Source of the DNA: Aquilaria yunnanensis
Taxonomy: Eukaryota > Streptophyta > Magnoliopsida > Malvales > Thymelaeaceae
DNA length: 64,000 nt
Direction of reading: 5' to 3'
Assembly (NCBI GenBank): GCA_039654915.1
Contig: CM077596.1
Span: 46,932,501 to 46,996,500 of the forward strand
Positions 58,241-64,000 of the stretch are shown here, in pieces. The notes below the pieces were generated by a model. That model saw only the letters and a program-made list of their open reading frames with translations, was not told the origin of the DNA and searched no databases. How positions within the stretch are numbered: position 1 is the first letter of the stretch; every line of letters begins with the position of its first letter. The translations under genes and the position numbers were made by a program.

Positions 58241-61200
58241 GAATTAGATTTATTAAGGAAAATTTTGAAATATGATAGAATATGTTTATGTTTTATAAAA
58301 TCAAATTTAAATAAGACACTTATTTATTTTATCAATGAATTTGGGTGAATTAAAATTAACAGAAATATTTATTTTATTAAAACCCACATATTTATTGTAT
58401 CAATGAATAAAAAGTGTATGCTTTTTCAATTAAAATTTGTAAAAATGAAAAATATTTGCCAAAATAAATAACACACATATTTCATGAAATAGTTGAATAA
58501 AAAATAAGTTCTTATGTTCATGGTTTATGAGCTTTTGAGTGGTAACTTGTTTGCATTTGTAGCACTTTATAGAACAGGAACGTAGTTAGATGTATGGTAA
58601 TCGTTTCTTACCTAGGCGAACTAGGTATAAAGAGGAGTGGGAGATTGGGGTTGAGCAATTTATAACATTTTCCTGTAGTAATCCAGACCACATTAATGGG
58701 AGAAAAATATGTTGCCCTTGTAGAAGATGTAAAAATTTGATATTTAAGGATTGTGATGAGGTTAGAATTCATTTGTGCAAATTGGGTTTTATACCTTATT
58801 ACTTCAACTGGATGGGTTATGGTGAGCTGTTTAATAATCCCCCTGTTGTTCAGCCTATTTTATAGTTTTGATTGGTATCAACCAAATGAGTATAGTTCAG
58901 ATGTGAACCCGTATGCCCAAATGGTGTTTGATGTAATTAGTCCAAGTTACTATCAGAATTCTAGTCAATTTGATGAGCAACCTAATGAAGGTTTTAGACG
59001 ATTTTCTGAGTTGTTAAATTTAGCATCTACACCTCTATGGGATGGATGTGATAAGCATTCTGAGCTATCCGCTGCAGTTCGGTTGTTGAAGCTTAAACCG
59101 GAATATCACATGCCAAAATGATGTTATGATGGCATTGTGGCTTTGATGAAAAAGACACAACCCAATGATAGTAAGATGTCATTCAATTGGTATAAGACAA
59201 AGAAATTAGTGTCACATCTAGGTTTTTTGCATATTAAGATTGACGCATGTGCCAATGATTGCATGTTATTTTGGCAATATGATTCAGGGGCCTCAAGTTG
59301 TAAATTTTGTCGTGACTCCCGATTTAAGGCAAGAAAAGCCGGAAGGGGTAAAACTAGATCAAGAAAAACCATTCACCACTTACCACTAACCCCTCGACTC
59401 TAACGACTATATGCATCACTTTCAACGACGGAGGACATGAGATGGCATAATGAGCATTGGTCGGAGCCAAATATATTAAAACATCCTTCAAATAGGAAGC
59501 ATGGAAACATTTTGATTCCATGTATCCATGGTTTGCAGCAGAACCCTGAAATGTCCATCTTGTGGTTTGTTCCGATGGTTTTGTTCCCTTTGGAACCTCT
59601 ACTAAACAATACTCATGCTGACCAATTATCGTAACTCCCTATAATTTACCTCCGTGGATGTGTGTGAAGAAGCCATATATGTTTTTGACTTCATTGATAC
59701 TAGGCCTATGCAGTCCGAAGAAGAATATTGATGTGTAGTTGCAACCTCTGATTGAAAAATTAAAGCAACTATGGGAGGATGGGGTCGAAACTTGGGATGT
59801 TTCACTGAAGCATAATTTCCCGCTTTGAACTTCAGTTTTGTGGACCATAAATGACTTCCTGACTTATAGGATGTTATCGGGATGGATGACTTATGAGAGG
59901 TTATCTTGTCCAATTTGCATAGGAAAAAGTAAAGCCTTCCAACTTGTCCACAGAGACAAAACCTCCTTCTATGATTGTCACCGGTAGTTCCTCAAGTTGG
60001 ATCACCCATATAGAATGGACCAAGTTTCTTTTAAAAAAGGTAAAGTTGAAAAATCTTTACCTTTAGAGCGTCTTACAAGTGAATCAACTTATGAACTTAT
60101 CTTGAATTTACCATATGTTATTCACATTGGACAAGTTTATAGCATACCAAGCTATGGCAAAACTCATAATTGGACAAAATGAAGAATTTTTTGGGAGTTA
60201 CCTTACTGGAAGACAAATTTAATCCGCCATAACCTCGATGTGATGCATAAAGAGAAGAACGTGTCTGACACTATATGGAATGCGATAATGGATGTGAAGA
60301 ATAAAACAAAGGATAATGTAAAGGCCCACAAGGACCTTCAGATGTAGTGCAGTCAGCTAGAGCTAAATTTGGTTCAGGAAGCAGATTACCATTCATTCAA
60401 AGCGAAAGCTTCTTTTACATTAAACACAGAACAGAGAACCGATGTACTGAATTAGGTTAAAACACTTAGACTTCCAAATGGATATGCATCCAACCTTGGG
60501 AGGTGTGTGGACAATAATGTGAGTCATATGTCTGGTATGAAAAGCCATGATCGTCATGTCATAATGTAGCGGCTCCTCCCCATAGCTCTTCAAGCACTCC
60601 CTAAAAATATATGGAAGTTGTTGACTGAGTTAAGCCAATTCTTCAGAGATTTATGCTTGCCCGAGTTGGATGTGAATCATATTATGGAGTTAGAAGCAAA
60701 TATTCCTGTTATACTATGCAAGTTTGTGAGAATATTCCCACCTATTTTTTTTTTTATTCCATGGAAATTTATCGGTCCACCTACCTTATAAAGCAAGGGT
60801 TGGAGGGCCTGTTCAGTATCAATGGATGTATAAATTTGAGTGATGCATGCATGACCTCAAAATGAAGATTTCAAATAACGCTTATATGGAATGTTTGATA
60901 TGCAAAGCCTATCTAATAGATGAGAGCTCTACATTTTGTTCACACTACTTTGAATCTCATATTCCATGAATAGAACTAAGGTTCCTCGAAATGATGATGG
61001 CAGACCAGACCATACGGCAAAGAGTTATGGTCCATCTTTAGATACCTAGGTCATCCATATGGTGCATCAAAATATAGATATCTTGGTGACAATGAAATGA
61101 GGGTCACCACTGCATATGTGTTACTCAATTGTACTGACTTAAAGCCGTACCTCGAGTAAAAGCCATGAAACTTTTATTTTGAGTATATAACTTAGAAGAG

Positions 61201-62099
61201 GTTTTATGCTTTACTAACTTAGTTCACTGTTGTTAGTTTGTTTGTGGAGGATGTTCACATGAATGAGCCTGACTTAGCTATGTCAGACCTAGACATCTAC
61301 ATTGAGAACAACTTTGCAATATGGCTTAGAAACTAAGTAAGTGTTATTCGCCAATTCGAGCCCATCTTATTCGTTATGACTCATGCTTATGTTTATTGTT
61401 GATGTGTTTTTAGGTTAATGATTCTCATAACAATATCACAGACTACTTTCTATGGGATGTTGCATGTGGCCCATCACGTCGTGTTGAGACAAGGCCCATT
61501 TATTTCATAAATGGGTACAAGTTCCACATGAATGACTGGGGTTACAACAAAGTAACGTATAACAGTGGAGTATGTATCCGGAGTTCAGGATCAATTGAGG
61601 TTAAATGTGACTTTTATGGGGTGTTACATCAAAATCATTCAACTGGAATATCTTGGATGGCCACTCAGAAACATTGTCTTGTTTAAGTAAAAGTAGTTTG
61701 ACCCCACACCTGAATGTGGGACTCTGGTTCATAAATAATATGGAATAGTTGAGGTCCATAATGGTCATCGATATAGGAAGTTCGATCCTTTCATTCTTGC
61801 CTCCCAAGCTGATTAAGTTAACACACTCCTTACCCAACTAAGTCACGAGAGAAAAAGGGTGTTTGGTGATTCTGAAAATCACACCACGATGCATCGTTCA
61901 TTATGTGCTTGATGATGTTGAAGATGCATTGCAGGATGAAGTAGTAATAACTATAACCGATCATACCATAATTGAAGATGACCCTATTAACAATTTAGCT
62001 GAAGACGGATTATGTGAACTTGTAGGTGAACAGGTTATGAATGTAAAAGAAATGGAAGTAGATGAGGATGTGTCTAATGACAATGAACGTGAATCGGTG

Positions 62100-63004
62100 T
62101 GATAGCCAAACTCTATCACTCCTGAAGGGCCTCACGTGTGTATGCCATCATGGGCCAACGCACCATCTTCAGTCGAAACAGACGACCAGACCTCGGCAAG
62201 AAAAGGGCCTCAAGCACCCTCGGGCAAGCTGGATAAGCGTTACCCTCAAGGAACCCATGGGACCAACTTCGCTCAAGAGGAGTCGTCACCCTTCCTAAAG
62301 GCAACTTCTTATCATCCTCGCATGCCGAGAGACCACCTTCAGGGCATGTCCTCGAGGTACCGTCACCGAGAACCCAAGCCTAACCTTGGGAGAGCCCAGC
62401 CGAAGGTGTCTAGTATAAAACAAGGGAACTCCCTCCGAAGACGCTCCCCTCCCCGAGGAAGCTTTGGACCCCCGGAAAGTTTGGTCGCCTGAAAAGGCTA
62501 CGTAAGCGCACAACCAGACAACTAAAGAGTCTCTGACATACTGTACTCGTACGGCCCCCGACACGTCTGCCCCAGACACGCTCTGACACGCCGCCCTCAC
62601 GCGGCTTAGGCTCCTGGCCAGGTGGCCTGTAGCTGACTAGATGTTCCCCTTCTCCCCGAAGGTACGGATCGCATTCGGCCGAACACGCGTCATGATCTGG
62701 GCCAGCCACGTCAAATGAACTCCTACTGTTCACCTCCCTATAAATATTCAGTAAGCACCCCAGGTAAAAGCATTGGACTCCAAAGAGAAAATCTCTCTAC
62801 TCATTACTCATCCTCCAATTCCAAAACACTGACTTGGGCATTGGAGGCTCCTCCCCGGAAAAACACCCTAAGGACCTCCTAACCCTTGTTTTTTCTAAGT
62901 CTTTGCAGTCCTCCTCTTACCGAAACATCTCCCAGGCATTCTTTTATCGGCGGTCTTTGCTCCAGGCTCACCATGTCACACAACGACAATGCTGCAGGGC
63001 ATCA
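62100..63004 (+). mobile_element. Solo LTR, 905 bp, TSD CGGTG, inside the transposase tail
   Basis: It starts TGATAGCCAAACTCTATCA (itself a small hairpin) and ends TGCAGGGCATCA. The perfect duplication CGGTG lies at 62095-62099 and 63005-63009. TATAAATA at 62,739-62,746 supports plus orientation. It is clearly more GC-rich than the rest of the window. Several overlapping frames of 62-118 codons in it have no domain. No internal sequence is attached, and it is unrelated to family T. Confidence 0.9.
62739..62746 (+). promoter_or_regulatory. TATA box of the 905-bp solo LTR
   Basis: TATAAATA within CCCTATAAATATTCAG, about 640 bp from the LTR start, followed by CT-rich leader-like sequence. Confidence 0.6.
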
Positions 63005-63259
63005 CGGTGGGTAGTGAAAATAGTGATTCAGAATCCATATATGATGACGATGATAGAAGTGGTGAAGAGGGAGATGATAATGAAACTTCAATGTAACATG
63101 AACGTGGAAACATGTTGTATATGTAAATATATAGTTTAACTTTACTACAGTAAGTTTAGTTTAATACATATCAACTCTTCACTCATCAGTTAGATCCATT
63201 TTTACATACTGTTTTTTAAATGATGTCACTATTTTTTGTTTTACTTTAATTACATGCAA

Positions 63260-64000
63260 ATGCCACCTAAAGGGGAAGCAACATATAAACGTTAGCCAGG
63301 AAAAGACTTATATGCGCAAATGAAAGAAGCCTTAGTAGAAGATGTGGGTAGACTGAACCGGACCAGATCATCACAATCGTATCGTGGTGATTCACAAGCT
63401 TCCACACAACAACCGAATGTACCAAACTCACTTCCACGTACATGCAGTTCTCCTCCTCTTAATCCCCGAGTCAGTGGTTAGAGTCAACATGCTCCAGCCC
63501 TAGTTGGTTCACCCGACAGTGCCAATTCCAATATTCAATCATCAGTTTCACAGACCAAAACTCAACTGTGTTTGAGGATTGTTCCTCACGGTAACACATA
63601 AGTAAATTTCCAATGCTCAACTATAATGGTATATACTCTGTAGTATGTTGAGTGGGAAAAAAGATAATTCATTTTTAATGTTTGAACATGTACTGCGTAC
63701 AGCTTCCTTCCACCTGCAGTAACACGCTTGGTCACCCGATGCTTCACCACCTACTTCAAGCCATATCATGACTAGTCAAGTGTGAGCCATACGGATCTTC
63801 AAGCATGGTGGCGTGTATTTGAGGTAACAAGTATTATTTTCCCATCTTCATTTTAATATGTGACTGCTAATTGTTGACGCCTTCTTTTTTAATTACCTGT
63901 AGGGTTTATGTGAATGGGATCCAACTTACATAATGAGGTGTATCGCATTTGGCACATGTTGGGAGCTATTCACTATAGGTTGAAGATGGCAGACATTCGG
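63260..64000 (+). pseudogene. Second CACTA gene (plant transposase, Ptta/En/Spm type), partial
   Basis: Translation from ATG 63,260 gives MPPKGEATYKR, an in-frame stop, then KDLYAQMKEALVEDVGRL and a Ser/Pro/Gln-rich stretch to about 63,590. After a probable intron the frame resumes near 63,710 with VTRLVTRCFTTYFKPYHD and LQAWWRVFE. A GT-AG intron (63,824-63,902) then leads to GLCEWDPTYIMR. The W..F..WDP pattern fits the second protein of plant CACTA elements (TNPA/Transposase_24 type). At least three in-frame stops are present, and the gene continues beyond the window. Confidence 0.6.

Larger units (their letters stand above)
58590..63096 (+). pseudogene. CACTA TNP2-type transposase pseudogene
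   Basis: The ATG at 58,590 opens a transposase-associated domain with a Cys-rich motif (GRKICCPCRRCKN) and VRIHLCKLGF. After a frameshift near 58,860 follow the TNP2 core blocks: PLWDGCDKHSELSAAVRLL, FNWYKTKKLVSHLGF, GASSCKFCRDSRFKARK, then AEP-, PPW- and LDVMHKEKNVSD-type blocks to about 60,340. A DUF4218-like part (RLLPIALQALPKN, LEANIPVILCK) covers 60,560-60,960. A DUF4216-like part (FINGYKFHMNDWGYNKV) covers 61,430-61,640. The acidic tail (61,863 on) is interrupted by a solo LTR at 62,100-63,004 and continues in frame to TAA at 63,094. Stops (for example 59,119 and 59,401) and shifts show decay. A GT-AG intron probably spans 61,337-61,413. Confidence 0.85.
56754..64000 (+). mobile_element. 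Large CACTA (En/Spm-type) element, left part; runs off the window
   Basis: The left terminus CACTACTAAAAAAAACTG is preceded by TAC (56751-56753). Within 330 bp follow palindromic subterminal units such as CCAATGGCTAAGCCATTGG. Then come a leader, a TNP2-type transposase gene and the start of a second gene in the same direction, the normal layout of an autonomous CACTA element. Stops, frameshifts and a solo-LTR insertion show that this copy is inactive. The right terminus is outside the window. Confidence 0.85.

Noticed and set aside
62116..62733. Several 60-118-codon frames on both strands
   Set aside because: They overlap one another inside a GC-rich solo LTR, where stops are rare by composition. 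No domain is visible.

Overview
The window looks like nuclear DNA of a flowering plant. It is strongly AT-rich and densely packed with plant-type transposable elements: CACTA, hAT, Stowaway, Ty3/Gypsy, Copia-like and L1-type LINE. The gene fragments it carries have plant-type introns. I could not assign a species. I found no complete, ordinary host gene. The only gene-like coding material is a set of captured fragments inside a transposon, one 52-codon ORF of unknown meaning, and decayed transposase, gag and reverse-transcriptase genes.

Layout. 1-2.7 kb: AT-rich spacer with a roughly 95-bp tandem repeat split by a foldback MITE. 2.7-10.5 kb: two ~2 kb direct repeats, read as LTRs of a non-autonomous retroelement with a primer-binding site after the left one; the left repeat carries a 1.27 kb CACTA insertion and a 1.46 kb solo LTR. 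10.5-14.6 kb: a TIR-like repeat and a Stowaway MITE. 14.6-17.5 kb: solo LTR of 'family T' (first of three). 17.5-21 kb: two LINE 3' remnants on the minus strand. 21-24.8 kb: spacer with an AT microsatellite. 24,812-31,264: a 6,453-bp CACTA element (TSD TTA) carrying fragments of at least four host genes. 31.3-42.3 kb: CACTA fragment, Gypsy-type LTRs and a hAT transposase pseudogene. 42.8-49.3 kb: a decayed minus-strand Gypsy gag-pol, interrupted by the second family-T solo LTR and by a TIR-like repeat. 51.2-53.5 kb: third family-T solo LTR. 53.5-54.8 kb: hAT-like element holding two nested Stowaways. 56,754-end: left part of a large CACTA element with a decayed TNP2 transposase gene, itself split by a 905-bp solo LTR.

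The most interesting object is the gene-carrying (Pack-type) CACTA. Its first three predicted exons join in one reading frame and would encode a 219-residue chimera: a conserved plant N-terminus fused to most of an SRA-YDG domain, the fold that reads methylated cytosine in silencing proteins. Behind it lie fragments resembling a G3BP-like NTF2/RRM protein and an EH-domain (Pan1-like) endocytosis protein, still with introns and open frames. A second notable signal is a 40-nt stem-loop repeated ten times across the three family-T LTRs, in two subtypes whose stem bases change together. Five solo LTRs keep perfect 5-bp target duplications, so LTR-LTR recombination has been frequent here.
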